From Candidatus Babeliales bacterium (GTDB lineage: Bacteria; Babelota; Babeliae; Babelales; JACPOV01): a stretch of DNA of 64,000 nucleotides. Made by a program: the position numbers and the translations under genes. Under the pieces are notes generated by a model. It ran no database searches. It was not told where the DNA came from and saw only the letters and a list, made by a program, of their open reading frames with translations. This document shows positions 1 through 8,834 of the stretch, in pieces. How positions within the stretch are numbered: position 1 is the stretch's first letter; each line of letters starts with the position of its first letter. The stretch spans positions 1 through 64,000 of the forward strand of contig JAGVLQ010000026.1 of NCBI GenBank assembly GCA_020054235.1, given 5' to 3'.

Positions 1-1
1 T

Positions 2-1993
2 ATGAAGCGACTATTGTCCTTTCTTATTCTCTTATCTATTGCTACAAAAGTAGCAGCAAATCCATCGAATCCTGTTCCATCAGGGTGCTGTTGGTCGATC
101 TTGGCACCGACCACTATCACGCAATCAGGTAATTATCGTTTGGCAAATGATATTGCCGGTGGATTGATTATTGCAGCCGATGATGTGCAAATTGATTGCG
201 AAAATAAAGTTATCGATGGTGGCACTATAGGAATTTCAGTTGGTGCTTTTAATAATGTAATTATAAAAAACGGTACTGTCCGTAATGCAATAACTAATGG
301 TATTGAAGCTACTAATGCCGTTAATATTGAGATTTTACAAATGAATTTGGAAAGCAATGCTGTTGGTCTTTCCTTAACCAATGTACAAGATGGAAAAATA
401 GAAAATTGTACAGCAAGAGAAAATACCTTTGCAGGTTTCTGGTTACAAGATTCAAGCAGAAATATATTTAAACAATGTTTAGCGATTGATAATGGTCAAG
501 GTGGTACTAGCAGTGCTTATGGATTTTTATCAGACAACGGGCGCTCCAACATCTTTGAACAATGCAATGCGCAATCAACCATTACAACTCAAACAGGTGA
601 AGAATTTGTTGCAGCTGGTTTTGCTTTAACGGGTTCTGAAATATGCACCAAAATAATTGAGTGTGAAAGTTTTGATAACACTACCTCGACGGTAGGCTTT
701 GCAATTCCTTATGGTATTTTATTGACCTATACATTTACTGCCTTTGTGCCTGCAACTAATGTTTCTCATGGTAATAGCGTTCAGGCTGTTGAATGGGCAC
801 CTAATGGTAAATTCCTTGCAATAGGGGGTTTAAATGGGACTAATGCCGCTGACGTTCGCGTTTATGCTTTTGACCCCGACACAAAAACACTAACACTTTT
901 AGCCAGCTTTGATCATGGTGCTAACATTTTGTCAGTTAGTTGGTCACCCGATGGCAATTTTCTTGCTATTGGTGGTGTTTCTGGTACAGGTGCAGTTGAA
1001 GTTCGTGTTTTCAGATTTGATCAATCAGCAGGTACTTTAACTTCAGTAGCAACGTTTGCTCATGCTGCTACAGTAAACTCAGTTGATTGGTCGCCTGATG
1101 GTAAATTTTTGGCTATCGGTGGAGCAGAAGCGGTAACTATTGAAATTCGTGTATTGAGATTTAATCCCACAGCAGGAACTCTAACTTCAGTAGCAGATGT
1201 GAGTTATGGTGTGGCGCCAGCAAACGTAGTACTTTCTGTCAATTGGTCGCCAGATGGTAATTTTCTAGGTGCTGGCGGTAGCGGTGCAACAGATCAAGTT
1301 CGTGTTTATGCATTTAATCCGAATGATTTAAGTACAGTAACTGCTTTAACGCAAGTTGCTATGGCAACGCATGGTAATACAGTAAACTCAGTTAATTGGT
1401 CGCCAAATGGTAAATTTTTGGCTATTGGCGGAACAGCTGGGACAGGTACCTTTAGGGCTCGTATTTTTGAATTTAATGCAATTGCTCCAGCATTAACCAA
1501 TATAGATGATGTAAATTATTTAGCTACAGTCTTTTCAGTTAATTGGTCACCGGACGGAAAATTTCTTGCCTTTGGCGGTGCTGGCGTAGATTCAATAGCT
1601 GCATTTGGATTTTCTATCCAACAGCAAGCAACAACAGCGGCACCGGTTGCCTCTCAAGTATTAGCTGCTAACGTACTCTCTGTTAATTGGGGACCAGATG
1701 GTCAGTTTTTTGCAAGTGGCCAAGTAACAGGCGTTGGCAATGAAATTCGTGTTTTTGATGCGATCGCTTTTGAATCGACCAAAAATATTCTCAAAAACAA
1801 TATAGTATATTGTAATGTTGGGAATGAATGTCCGAGTGGTATTGGTATTTCCGGCTCTAGTTTTGCAAACGCAATTATCGGTAACACTGCTTATGAAAAT
1901 ACTATTAACTATGAATTTGTGACCAATGTTTATAACAGTGGTATTAACGGAAGCCCGAGCATTTTACTAAACGTTTCGATTCCTCCTTTTTAA
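2..1993 (+). CDS. Secreted beta-helix protein with inserted seven-blade beta-propeller
   Basis: The 663-residue protein starts with a clear signal peptide (residues 1-19, Lys-Arg then a hydrophobic core, ending near AAN). Residues about 45-240 have the short repeating pattern (N-V-I-I-K-N-G, N-I-F-K-Q-C) of right-handed parallel beta-helix proteins. Residues about 245-588 switch to seven repeats of the form V-x-S-V-x-W-S-P-D-G-K-F-L-A-I-G-G, one per blade of a WD40-like propeller. The beta-helix pattern resumes for the last 75 residues. The propeller therefore looks inserted into the solenoid. Its role is unknown; adhesion or host/polysaccharide binding is a guess. The ATG lies at the window edge, so a longer upstream start cannot be excluded. 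The next gene encodes a shorter beta-helix relative without the propeller. Confidence 0.8.
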   Translation: MKRLLSFLILLSIATKVAANPSNPVPSGCCWSILAPTTITQSGNYRLANDIAGGLIIAADDVQIDCENKVIDGGTIGISVGAFNNVIIKNGTVRNAITNGIEATNAVNIEILQMNLESNAVGLSLTNVQDGKIENCTARENTFAGFWLQDSSRNIFKQCLAIDNGQGGTSSAYGFLSDNGRSNIFEQCNAQSTITTQTGEEFVAAGFALTGSEICTKIIECESFDNTTSTVGFAIPYGILLTYTFTAFVPATNVSHGNSVQAVEWAPNGKFLAIGGLNGTNAADVRVYAFDPDTKTLTLLASFDHGANILSVSWSPDGNFLAIGGVSGTGAVEVRVFRFDQSAGTLTSVATFAHAATVNSVDWSPDGKFLAIGGAEAVTIEIRVLRFNPTAGTLTSVADVSYGVAPANVVLSVNWSPDGNFLGAGGSGATDQVRVYAFNPNDLSTVTALTQVAMATHGNTVNSVNWSPNGKFLAIGGTAGTGTFRARIFEFNAIAPALTNIDDVNYLATVFSVNWSPDGKFLAFGGAGVDSIAAFGFSIQQQATTAAPVASQVLAANVLSVNWGPDGQFFASGQVTGVGNEIRVFDAIAFESTKNILKNNIVYCNVGNECPSGIGISGSSFANAIIGNTAYENTINYEFVTNVYNSGINGSPSILLNVSIPPF

Positions 1994-2010
1994 GGGCTAA
2001 TGATGCTTAC

Positions 2011-2044
2011 GCCCCGCGGGAATTTCCCGCGGGGCTTTTTTTTT
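2011..2044 (+). terminator. Rho-independent terminator
   Basis: An 11-bp perfect GC-rich stem (2011-2021 with 2025-2035, loop ATT) is followed by nine T residues (2036-2044). It sits 18 bases after the stop codon of the propeller protein. Confidence 0.95.
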
Positions 2045-2095
2045 ATGTACGCCTGAGATAGGCGAGTTCTTCAGTCAGTCTCTTATTTTGTTTTA

Positions 2096-2125
2096 TTGAC
2101 AATAGATTTCATAATTTTCTACAAA
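2096..2125 (+). promoter_or_regulatory. Sigma70-type promoter
   Basis: A perfect TTGACA -35 box at 2096-2101 is followed by an 18-base spacer and TACAAA at 2120-2125. It lies between the upstream terminator and the GTG start at 2160, so the second beta-helix gene appears to be transcribed on its own. Confidence 0.55.
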
Positions 2126-2159
2126 ATATAGTAAGTTGATTTTGAAAAAGGAGATGTCG

Positions 2160-3668
2160 GTGAAAAAAAGTTTACATATTTTTTTTATTGTTGTGTTTTT
2201 TACCCTAAAATTATGTGCAACTAACCCGATTGCAATAATGGCACCCGTTACTATTTCTACACCAGGTAACTATTCTTTGGCGGTTGATATTACTGGTCAA
2301 ATTACCATAGCAGCAGATAACGTAACGCTAGATCTTGATGGAAATATGATACAAGGTGAAGGGGGACCAGCGATTTCTATGACCGGTCAAGCTGGCATAA
2401 CTATAAAAAATGGCTTTATAAAGGGTGCAACAAATGGAGTTTTTCTATCAACATGTTCTGACGTTAAGATTGAACAAGTAACCTTTTCAGATAATACGCT
2501 TAATGGAGTTTCTGCCTCAACTAACATTGGTCTTTGTATAACAGACTGTGTTTTTCACAACAATACAAATGGGGTGAGTTTTAGTTTTTTTTCGAGAAAT
2601 TGTTTGGTTGCACATAATAAGTTTTATGATCAGGACGTAAATCACCTTGAAATGAGTTCCTCTTTATATAATGTAATAAAAAACAATGAATGTTCTGGTG
2701 CAGGTTCATATGGTTTTTTTGTGGTAAATTCAAGTAATAATGTTATAGAAGGAAATATGGTAAATCAGAGTGAGAACTCAGGCATTAGATTAAATGCTAG
2801 TTTTAATAATATTTTAAGATCAAATCAATCTAATAATTCAGTAAATGAGCATGGGATTTTTTTAACAGCTGCTTCAAATAACAATTTACTTGATGGCAAC
2901 CTTGCTAATCAAAATGCTTTAGACGGTATTAATATCCTCAATTCTCAGAATAATGAATTGTGTAATAATAGTTGCAATCAAAATCAAAATGGTCTTGTGC
3001 TGGATACTGCAAGTAATAATCTTGTTGTTAAAAATAGCTTTTTAGAAAATATTGGTGTTGGTACAGATGGTAAAGGTATTTTATTAAACAATAGTGCAAC
3101 GTTTAATATTTTAGATGGAAATATATGCAATAATAATAATACTGGTGGTATATCTATCCTTGCTAACTCAACTGACATAACAATCAAAAATTGTATTGCC
3201 AATAATAGCCCTAATTCTTCTTCGGGTATTTTTGTTGAAGGAGAAAGAACCTTGATTACCTATTGTGTATGTAACTTGAACGGAGGCAATGGGATAGTCT
3301 GCGCAGCGTCAGGAGGTAATGTTTTTGTTTCATATTGTAGTTGTGAATCAAATGATGGTGATGCTATTCGTGTATCGGCGGGAACAAATAATTCAGTGCA
3401 CTATTGTAAATGTGAAGGTAATTCTGGTTCTGGATTAAATCTTTCTTCTGCTGGTGCATCGGTGTGTGCAGGGTTCAATCAATTTAATGCCAATGGCCTT
3501 TTCGGTATTTTAACCGTGGGTGGTTCAGCGCTTGATTATTATTATAATACCACCTGTGGTAATTCTTCTGCTAGTTATTCTATCAATGGTTCAAGCAATG
3601 GTGTTGTGCAAATTCCAGGAGATGCTTGTCAGGCTTCATCGAATCTAAAAATGACTTCCTCATCTTAA
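2160..3668 (+). CDS. Secreted parallel beta-helix protein
   Basis: The product is a 502-residue exported protein: a signal peptide (KKSLHIFFIVVFFTLKLCA) is followed by about 20 short N/S-rich turns such as N-N-V-I-E-G-N and N-N-L-L-D-G-N, typical of right-handed beta-helix (pectate-lyase-like/NosD-like) folds. I place the start at GTG 2160 because AAGGAG at 2148-2153 is six bases upstream; the ATG at 2154 touches the Shine-Dalgarno sequence. The first 60 mature residues resemble the neighbour at 2-1993 (T-I-x-x-x-G-N-Y-x-L-A-x-D-I), so the two are paralogues. No catalytic residues of a polysaccharide lyase are evident. Surface attachment or glycan binding is possible but unproven. Confidence 0.8.
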   Translation: MKKSLHIFFIVVFFTLKLCATNPIAIMAPVTISTPGNYSLAVDITGQITIAADNVTLDLDGNMIQGEGGPAISMTGQAGITIKNGFIKGATNGVFLSTCSDVKIEQVTFSDNTLNGVSASTNIGLCITDCVFHNNTNGVSFSFFSRNCLVAHNKFYDQDVNHLEMSSSLYNVIKNNECSGAGSYGFFVVNSSNNVIEGNMVNQSENSGIRLNASFNNILRSNQSNNSVNEHGIFLTAASNNNLLDGNLANQNALDGINILNSQNNELCNNSCNQNQNGLVLDTASNNLVVKNSFLENIGVGTDGKGILLNNSATFNILDGNICNNNNTGGISILANSTDITIKNCIANNSPNSSSGIFVEGERTLITYCVCNLNGGNGIVCAASGGNVFVSYCSCESNDGDAIRVSAGTNNSVHYCKCEGNSGSGLNLSSAGASVCAGFNQFNANGLFGILTVGGSALDYYYNTTCGNSSASYSINGSSNGVVQIPGDACQASSNLKMTSSS

Positions 3669-3684
3669 GAAATAAGAGATTACG

Positions 3685-4347
3685 TTATTGGGGAAATTGT
3701 TTAATGCCTAATTTTTGCCAATCGGTCAAAAATTTATCCATGCCTTGATTGGTTAGTGGATGGCTCATTGTTTTTTCTAAAACATCAATTGGTAAGGTTA
3801 CGGCATCAGCGCCCGCTAAAATTGCGGTATGCAAATGACGCACGCCACGGAGTGAAGCCGCCAGTAGTTCTGTTTGATAGTTGTATCTGTCAAACATTGA
3901 ACGTATTTCAAAAAGCAGTTCACCGCCTTCAACATCAATGTCATCCCAACGGCCAACAAAGGGCGAAATGTATTTAACGCCAAGCTTTGCCATAAAGGTA
4001 CTTTGAATGAGCGTGAAAACCAGTGTTACGTTTATTTTGATGCCATCTTTGACTAATTGATTGATGATTTCATAATAATCTACATGGCATGGGATTTTTA
4101 CCACCACATTAGTGGCAATTTTTGCAATTGCGTGTGCTTGTTCATAGACTGATTTTTGTGTTGTTTCGGTTATTTCAACACTGATGTCACCATGTGGCAA
4201 CATCTGACAAATATCTTTGACAACTTGTTGTGGATTACTACCTTCTTTTGATAAATGCGATGGATTGGTAGTAACACCATCAATGATGCCTGTTTTTGAC
4301 CATTTTTCAATTGCTTTTCTGTCAGCGGTATCTAAAAATAATTTCAT
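3685..4347 (-). CDS. Transaldolase / fructose-6-phosphate aldolase family protein
   Basis: This 220-residue single-domain TIM-barrel enzyme matches the short TalC/FSA subfamily in length. It opens with MKLFLDTAD and I-I-D-G-V-T-T-N-P-S, the family's N-terminal signature. The Schiff-base lysine lies in V-V-V-K-I-P (Lys84). The reaction is expected to be transfer of a dihydroxyacetone unit (transaldolase) or reversible aldol cleavage of fructose 6-phosphate; the two subtypes cannot be separated by eye. It would serve the non-oxidative pentose phosphate pathway in the cytoplasm. The gene lies 16 bases downstream of the HEPN gene on the same strand, so the three minus-strand genes may share a transcript. 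Confidence 0.85.
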   Translation of the reverse strand: MKLFLDTADRKAIEKWSKTGIIDGVTTNPSHLSKEGSNPQQVVKDICQMLPHGDISVEITETTQKSVYEQAHAIAKIATNVVVKIPCHVDYYEIINQLVKDGIKINVTLVFTLIQSTFMAKLGVKYISPFVGRWDDIDVEGGELLFEIRSMFDRYNYQTELLAASLRGVRHLHTAILAGADAVTLPIDVLEKTMSHPLTNQGMDKFLTDWQKLGIKQFPQ

Positions 4348-4363
4348 TAAAAAACTCTCTTTT

Positions 4364-4774
4364 TTATTGTGGTTTTATTTTTGGGATAATGGTATTGAGA
4401 AGGGCATTATATACATAAATGTTTTCAGTTATTTTATTGGCGGTTTCTTCGTTGTATGTATGGGTTGTAAGGTTTCTGTCATCGACCATTTTAAGTAGTG
4501 TTCGCAATTGATTTTCGTCAATTATTTTTTGGCCCTGACATTCTCGAAAAACAGACTTAGGTGAATTAACCACAATACCGTGATATCTATCAAGGTAATG
4601 TTTTAGGTATTTCCAAAAGACATCATAAACAAGCTCAAACCTTTTTATTACAGAGTCGCGATAAATTTCATAAAGTTCAGTTGTTTTTTTTTCTTTTTTT
4701 ATTTTTTCTATAATTCGATTTAATGATTTTTCTGCATCTGTTAGATTTGAATAGCGCAATATTAAATTTTCCAT
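4364..4774 (-). CDS. HEPN-domain protein of a HEPN/MNT toxin-antitoxin pair
   Basis: A 136-residue all-helical protein of the HI0074-like nucleotidyltransferase-substrate family. The signature R-N-L-T-T-H-T-Y (Arg100, His105, Tyr107) fits R-X4-H-X-Y exactly. In characterised HEPN/MNT systems the Arg and His form an RNase site and the Tyr is the residue AMPylated by the MNT partner. The ATG lies inside the end of the upstream MNT gene (13-base overlap) and has AAGG six bases upstream, so the two are translationally coupled. It most likely acts as an RNase toxin held in check by modification; this is inferred from family and arrangement. Confidence 0.85.
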   Translation of the reverse strand: MENLILRYSNLTDAEKSLNRIIEKIKKEKKTTELYEIYRDSVIKRFELVYDVFWKYLKHYLDRYHGIVVNSPKSVFRECQGQKIIDENQLRTLLKMVDDRNLTTHTYNEETANKITENIYVYNALLNTIIPKIKPQ

Positions 4775-5049
4775 AAAACACCTTCTTTCAAAATTGTATC
4801 TCGGAGATTATTCGGCAGGCTATTAAAATCAACAATATCGACTTTTTGTGGGATATTTAATGTGTCTATAACGTTTTTTGCTTTTATAACTTCAGAAGGT
4901 TCAATTTTTTTGCTTTGATAATCAATTGCTAAATCAATATCAGAAGTTGATTTATAATCACCTCGAGCTCGTGAACCAAAAAGGTAAATTTTTGCATTTG
5001 GAAAAAGGACTAAAAGTAGTTTAATTATTAAATCTTTTTCTGGAATCAT
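4762..5049 (-). CDS. MNT-type minimal nucleotidyltransferase (antitoxin)
   Basis: A 95-residue protein of the minimal nucleotidyltransferase (MNT) family. Gly25-Ser26 and Asp37-x-Asp39 form the G-S-X10-D-X-D catalytic signature that binds metal and nucleotide. In studied pairs this enzyme transfers AMP to a tyrosine in the HEPN partner and silences it. It is first in the minus-strand operon, with AAAGGG six bases before the ATG, and overlaps the HEPN gene. The length is normal for the family and the motif is complete, so it is probably active. Confidence 0.87.
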   Translation of the reverse strand: MIPEKDLIIKLLLVLFPNAKIYLFGSRARGDYKSTSDIDLAIDYQSKKIEPSEVIKAKNVIDTLNIPQKVDIVDFNSLPNNLRDTILKEGVLWKI

Positions 5050-5110
5050 TTTTTTCCCTTTGTATTCAGGAAGAGTTATTTGTTAATTATCGTATACTGA
5101 ATTCATTGCT

Positions 5111-5140
5111 TTGCAAACCTCTCTTTGTGCATGCTAAAAT
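5111..5140 (+). promoter_or_regulatory. Promoter with extended -10
   Basis: TTGCAA (5111-5116), an 18-base spacer and TAAAAT (5135-5140), preceded by TGC, form a plausible sigma70 promoter ahead of the HD genes. AAGGAG at 5146-5151 is six bases before the ATG at 5158. Confidence 0.5.
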
Positions 5141-5157
5141 AAAAAAAGGAGCACTGC

Positions 5158-6195
5158 ATGCCAATCATGAATGCTCAAAAGTCAATGCGTACAGCACCAG
5201 TTCAGCTTGAAACGCCGTATGGCACATTTGAAATCAAAGAACCAGTTTTGATTGATCTTATTAATAGTCCTTCTATGCAGCGCTTGAAGTACATTAATCA
5301 ATATGGTATTACAGCATACGCAACGGATATTGCATCGTTTTCGCGGTATGATCATAGTATTGGTGTTTTTGTATTATTACGAAAATTTAATATACCATTG
5401 CATGAGCAAATTGCTGGGCTTTTGCATGATGTTTCTCATACGGTTTTTTCACATATTGGTGATTTAATTTTCAATCATGTTTCAGAAAAAAATTCATACC
5501 AAGATGATATTCATGAATGGTTTATCCAAAAAACAGAACTTGCAGAAATTCTTGCAAGGCATGGTTTTTTAGTCAAAGATATTTTGCATAAACAAAAAAA
5601 ATTTCAGGCATTAGAGCAAGACTTGCCACACCTCTGTGCTGACCGTCTTGAATACAATATTCGTGGTGCGCTTGTAGAAAAACATATTAATCAAGATGAT
5701 GTTGATGCATTATTGCAAGCATTGCAATTTGCTGATGGCAAATGGTTTTTCACTGAAGTTGATCAAGCAAAAAAACTTGCATTTGCTTCTTTATATTTGC
5801 AACAGTTTGTGTATACTTCGCCGGCCAATTGCTTGATGAATTTCTGGACCGGCCAAGCGTTGCGGCGCGCGCTGGCGATTGATTTAATTTCTATGGATGA
5901 TATTCATTTTTCTGTTGACGATCGTGTCCTGGAAAAATTAAAAAAAAGTAATGATCATATTATTATGGACCTTTTGGACAAAATTTTTAATCAACAACAT
6001 CTTATTGGTAAAGGAACTTTTGATGCGCATGATTTTCATTTTGCATTGAAATTTCGCGGAATAAATCCTTTTGTTCTTGTAAAAAATAAACTACAATTAT
6101 TAACTGAATTAGACGAAGGATATTTGATTTATTTTCAAAAGGTGAAGACATGCACAAGAGAAGGTTGGTATATCAGTTTAAAAAGCAAAACCTGA
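5158..6195 (+). CDS. HD-domain phosphohydrolase (COG1078-like), copy 1
   Basis: A 345-residue protein of the SAMHD1/dGTPase-related HD superfamily. Metal-binding residues are visible: His66 in F-S-R-Y-D-H-S, the His90-Asp91 doublet in L-L-H-D-V-S-H, His94 and His99, and a later Asp in C-A-D-R-L-E-Y. The N-terminal Q-R-L-K-Y-I-N-Q-Y-G segment is typical of COG1078. Relatives hydrolyse nucleotides such as dNTPs; the substrate here is unknown. There is no signal peptide, so it is cytoplasmic. It is followed by a paralogue that starts 46 bases before its stop, indicating tandem duplication with translational coupling. Nucleotide recycling is a reasonable but untested role. Confidence 0.85.
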   Translation: MPIMNAQKSMRTAPVQLETPYGTFEIKEPVLIDLINSPSMQRLKYINQYGITAYATDIASFSRYDHSIGVFVLLRKFNIPLHEQIAGLLHDVSHTVFSHIGDLIFNHVSEKNSYQDDIHEWFIQKTELAEILARHGFLVKDILHKQKKFQALEQDLPHLCADRLEYNIRGALVEKHINQDDVDALLQALQFADGKWFFTEVDQAKKLAFASLYLQQFVYTSPANCLMNFWTGQALRRALAIDLISMDDIHFSVDDRVLEKLKKSNDHIIMDLLDKIFNQQHLIGKGTFDAHDFHFALKFRGINPFVLVKNKLQLLTELDEGYLIYFQKVKTCTREGWYISLKSKT

Positions 6196-7226
6196 TTTCT
6201 TTTCTTATTTTTTTCATTTCTTTTTTTACAAATACCGGTGAAATTTCAACCGTATATGGTTCATGTTTTATAGAAGAACCGGTGCTTGTAGAGTTGATTG
6301 AATGCCCTGCTATGCAGCGGCTAAAGGATATTCATCAGTATGGTATTTCTTATTGTATTGGTGCTTATAAGTCCTACTCGCGCTTTGAGCACAGTCTTGG
6401 TGTTTTTTATTTAGTTAAAAAATTTGGTGGTACTTTGCAAGAGCAAATTGCTGCTTTGTTGCATGATGTTTCTCATACGGTTTTTTCTCATGTTGGTGAT
6501 CATGTTTTTAAACATTATTGCCATAAAAATTCCTATCAAGATAACGTACATTGCTGGTTGATTAACCAAACAGAAATTCCTGCAATTTTGAGCAAGTATG
6601 GCATTTCTGTAGAAGCTATTGATCATAAAAAAGGTAATTTTTCTATGCTCGAGCAAGATATTCCTGATTTGTGCGCAGATCGTTTGGAATATATTTTATT
6701 TGGTGGCTTGATTGAAGATCAATTAACACAAGAAGATATCAATGAGATTATTGCAGCAATTAAATTTGAAAACGGCTTTTGGTTTTTTAGTGATGTCAAT
6801 GTTGCACGAAAGTGCGCAAAAACTTCCTTGTATTTGACGGAGCATACATTTGGCTCGGCTTGGAATTTTGCTGTTTATGAATGGGCTGCAAAGGCAGTGC
6901 GACGTGCGGTAAAAATTGGGTTGATTACTCTTAACGATATTCATTTTTCAGTCGACTCTCTTGTTTGGCATCTTTTGCAAAAAAGTGACGATCCAAAGAT
7001 TCAGCTTCTGGTTGAGAATCTTTGTAATTCACATGAACATTATTGTCAGGTTACTGCAGATCAAAAATATGATCTTTTTATTGAGCCAAAATTTCGTGGC
7101 ATTGATCCTCTGGTTAAAACAGATAAAGGCTTAGAGCGCTTAACCAGTCTTGATCCTTCTTATACTGCTGTATACCAGGCATTGCAGCAGCGGCTCAAAG
7201 CAGGTTGCTATTTAAGGTTTAAGTAA
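6150..7226 (+). CDS. HD-domain phosphohydrolase, copy 2 with hydrophobic leader
   Basis: A 358-residue paralogue of the preceding protein, aligned along its length (Q-R-L-K-D-I-H-Q-Y-G, His105-Asp106 in L-L-H-D-V-S-H-T, C-A-D-R-L-E-Y). It differs at the N-terminus: about 13 hydrophobic residues (LISFLIFFISFF) follow a basic segment, which looks like a signal peptide or membrane anchor that copy 1 lacks. The start is ATG 6150, with AAGG upstream, inside the end of copy 1. If the leader is real, this copy works at the membrane or in the periplasm. Alternatively, translation begins further in and the leader is a by-product of the overlap. All metal ligands are kept. Confidence 0.82.
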   Translation: MHKRRLVYQFKKQNLISFLIFFISFFTNTGEISTVYGSCFIEEPVLVELIECPAMQRLKDIHQYGISYCIGAYKSYSRFEHSLGVFYLVKKFGGTLQEQIAALLHDVSHTVFSHVGDHVFKHYCHKNSYQDNVHCWLINQTEIPAILSKYGISVEAIDHKKGNFSMLEQDIPDLCADRLEYILFGGLIEDQLTQEDINEIIAAIKFENGFWFFSDVNVARKCAKTSLYLTEHTFGSAWNFAVYEWAAKAVRRAVKIGLITLNDIHFSVDSLVWHLLQKSDDPKIQLLVENLCNSHEHYCQVTADQKYDLFIEPKFRGIDPLVKTDKGLERLTSLDPSYTAVYQALQQRLKAGCYLRFK

Positions 7227-7270
7227 AATTTTTTCCTAGTATATTCAAAAAGTTAGCTGTTATTCCCCTA

Positions 7271-7299
7271 TTGCACATCTTTAAAAAATTTGCTAATAT
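7271..7299 (+). promoter_or_regulatory. Promoter of ankyrin gene
   Basis: TTGCAC (7271-7276), 17 bases, then TAATAT (7294-7299) with an upstream TGC. It is about 70 bases before the ATG at 7371, which has a GGAGG ribosome-binding site. Confidence 0.5.
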
Positions 7300-7370
7300 A
7301 AAATAAATCAGTTGATAAAAATTATAAAATTGCCAAAAATGGGCAATAGGTAACAATTGGAGGTTTTTCG

Positions 7371-8831
7371 ATGAAATTTTTTAAAATGGCTATTATTTTT
7401 TTAATTTTTCCGGCCTTTTGCTTTGGTATGGAGCTACCGAAACAACCTTTAAGTCTGGAACTTAAAGAAGCTCTTTTGCAGGATTTTGCATGGAAAGCTA
7501 GTTTAAATGATTTAGAAAATATGAAGCTTTTGTTGGAAGGTAATAGCGATATAAATGTAAATTCACCAAGTAAATATTATGGGGATACGCCTCTTTTATT
7601 CTTACTTAAAAAATGGGATGGTCTGGAAACAAAACTCCAAGATGTAGATTTGACTAAACTTGAAAAAAAGCAGTGTGATGAAATTCTTACCGTAAGTAAG
7701 ATGTTGATAGACAAGGGTGCAGATCTTTTTACATACAATCTTTTAGATATAGATACAGATACAGTGTGTCCATTACTTCTTGCGCCTTATTCGCTTATAA
7801 AATATGTTTTTGATACTAAAAATATTCTTAGTAATGCAGAGAAAAAAGATGTATTTGGTAATACAGCTCTTATGCTTATTTTGCAAAATAAAAATCTTTC
7901 ACTAGATCAAAAAGAGTACTTTGCTCAGGAATTAATTAAGAAAGATAAAAAATTTGTTTCTGAGAAAAATTATTATGATGAAAATTCTTTAATGGTAGCA
8001 TGTGATCAGATTATACCGAATAAAAAAATCATTAAGCTATTATTAAAGAATGGTGTTGATATTGATCAGGAAGATCTTCATGAAGATACTGCGATTTTGT
8101 ATTTATTCGGCAAGTATAATAAAAAAGATCCTGCTTTTTTTACTGATTACGATGATAACATTTTGAAATTATTGTTATCTTATAACCCTGAATTGAATTT
8201 GAATGATGCACTGGAAAAAGCAATTGAATATAATAGACCGGCAATGATCAAATCTCTTCTAGATCATGGAGCAGTAACGAACTTTATTGATTGCAAAATG
8301 GAAAAAACTAGTTTAATAAGGGCTATTGAATTTGGCAGTTGGGAAGCTGCTAAAATGTTGTATGATTGTGGCGATCAAAGTATAAATGATGGTGATTATG
8401 CTGGCTATACGCCCCTGATGTATGCTCTTATTGGCAAAATTGAAAAAAAACAAAATCATATTAAAAGGCTTTTTACCGATAAGGATTTAGCGGGTATAAA
8501 ATTTTTGATTGAACATTCAAATCTATTTTTAAAAAATAATGATAACGATACAGCGTTTGATATTTTAAAAAAACATTTTGATAAAGTTATTGAGCAATCT
8601 AAAATATATGCTTCAGTTTCAGATACTAAAGAAAATAGAAAAAACCTTAAGATTCGTAAGTTACATAGCGATGAAAAAGATTTAAAAACCTTGATGGGAA
8701 TGATTCAACAAAAACAGAGGATGCTATCTCAAGTTCCGCAACCGGCCTCTGTGAACCCTGATAAAAGAATTTTACCAATGCAAGATTTTCATCAGGATAC
8801 CAAAAAGAAAATTAAGGTAGAAGAAGAGTAA
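7371..8831 (+). CDS. Exported ankyrin-repeat protein
   Basis: The 486-residue protein has a signal peptide (MKFFKMAIIFLIFPAFCFG) followed by degenerate ankyrin repeats across residues about 25-400, for example G-D-T-P-L-L-F-L-L, G-N-T-A-L-M-L-I-L, N-S-L-M-V-A-C-D and Y-T-P-L-M-Y-A-L. The C-terminal 90 residues are lysine-rich and probably helical or disordered. Ankyrin repeats bind proteins and are abundant in intracellular bacteria, where some are host-directed effectors; a leader implies export, but the final location is unknown. It is a single gene with its own promoter and a strong terminator. It is distantly similar in design to the ankyrin protein at 25249-26106. Confidence 0.83.
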   Translation: MKFFKMAIIFLIFPAFCFGMELPKQPLSLELKEALLQDFAWKASLNDLENMKLLLEGNSDINVNSPSKYYGDTPLLFLLKKWDGLETKLQDVDLTKLEKKQCDEILTVSKMLIDKGADLFTYNLLDIDTDTVCPLLLAPYSLIKYVFDTKNILSNAEKKDVFGNTALMLILQNKNLSLDQKEYFAQELIKKDKKFVSEKNYYDENSLMVACDQIIPNKKIIKLLLKNGVDIDQEDLHEDTAILYLFGKYNKKDPAFFTDYDDNILKLLLSYNPELNLNDALEKAIEYNRPAMIKSLLDHGAVTNFIDCKMEKTSLIRAIEFGSWEAAKMLYDCGDQSINDGDYAGYTPLMYALIGKIEKKQNHIKRLFTDKDLAGIKFLIEHSNLFLKNNDNDTAFDILKKHFDKVIEQSKIYASVSDTKENRKNLKIRKLHSDEKDLKTLMGMIQQKQRMLSQVPQPASVNPDKRILPMQDFHQDTKKKIKVEEE

Positions 8832-8834
8832 ACT

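Noticed and set aside
780-1720. Regularly spaced DNA repeats (about 100-130 bases apart) that could suggest a tandem or CRISPR-like array
   Set aside because: The repeats are in frame, vary at silent sites and encode propeller blades; there are no uniform direct repeats with unique spacers.
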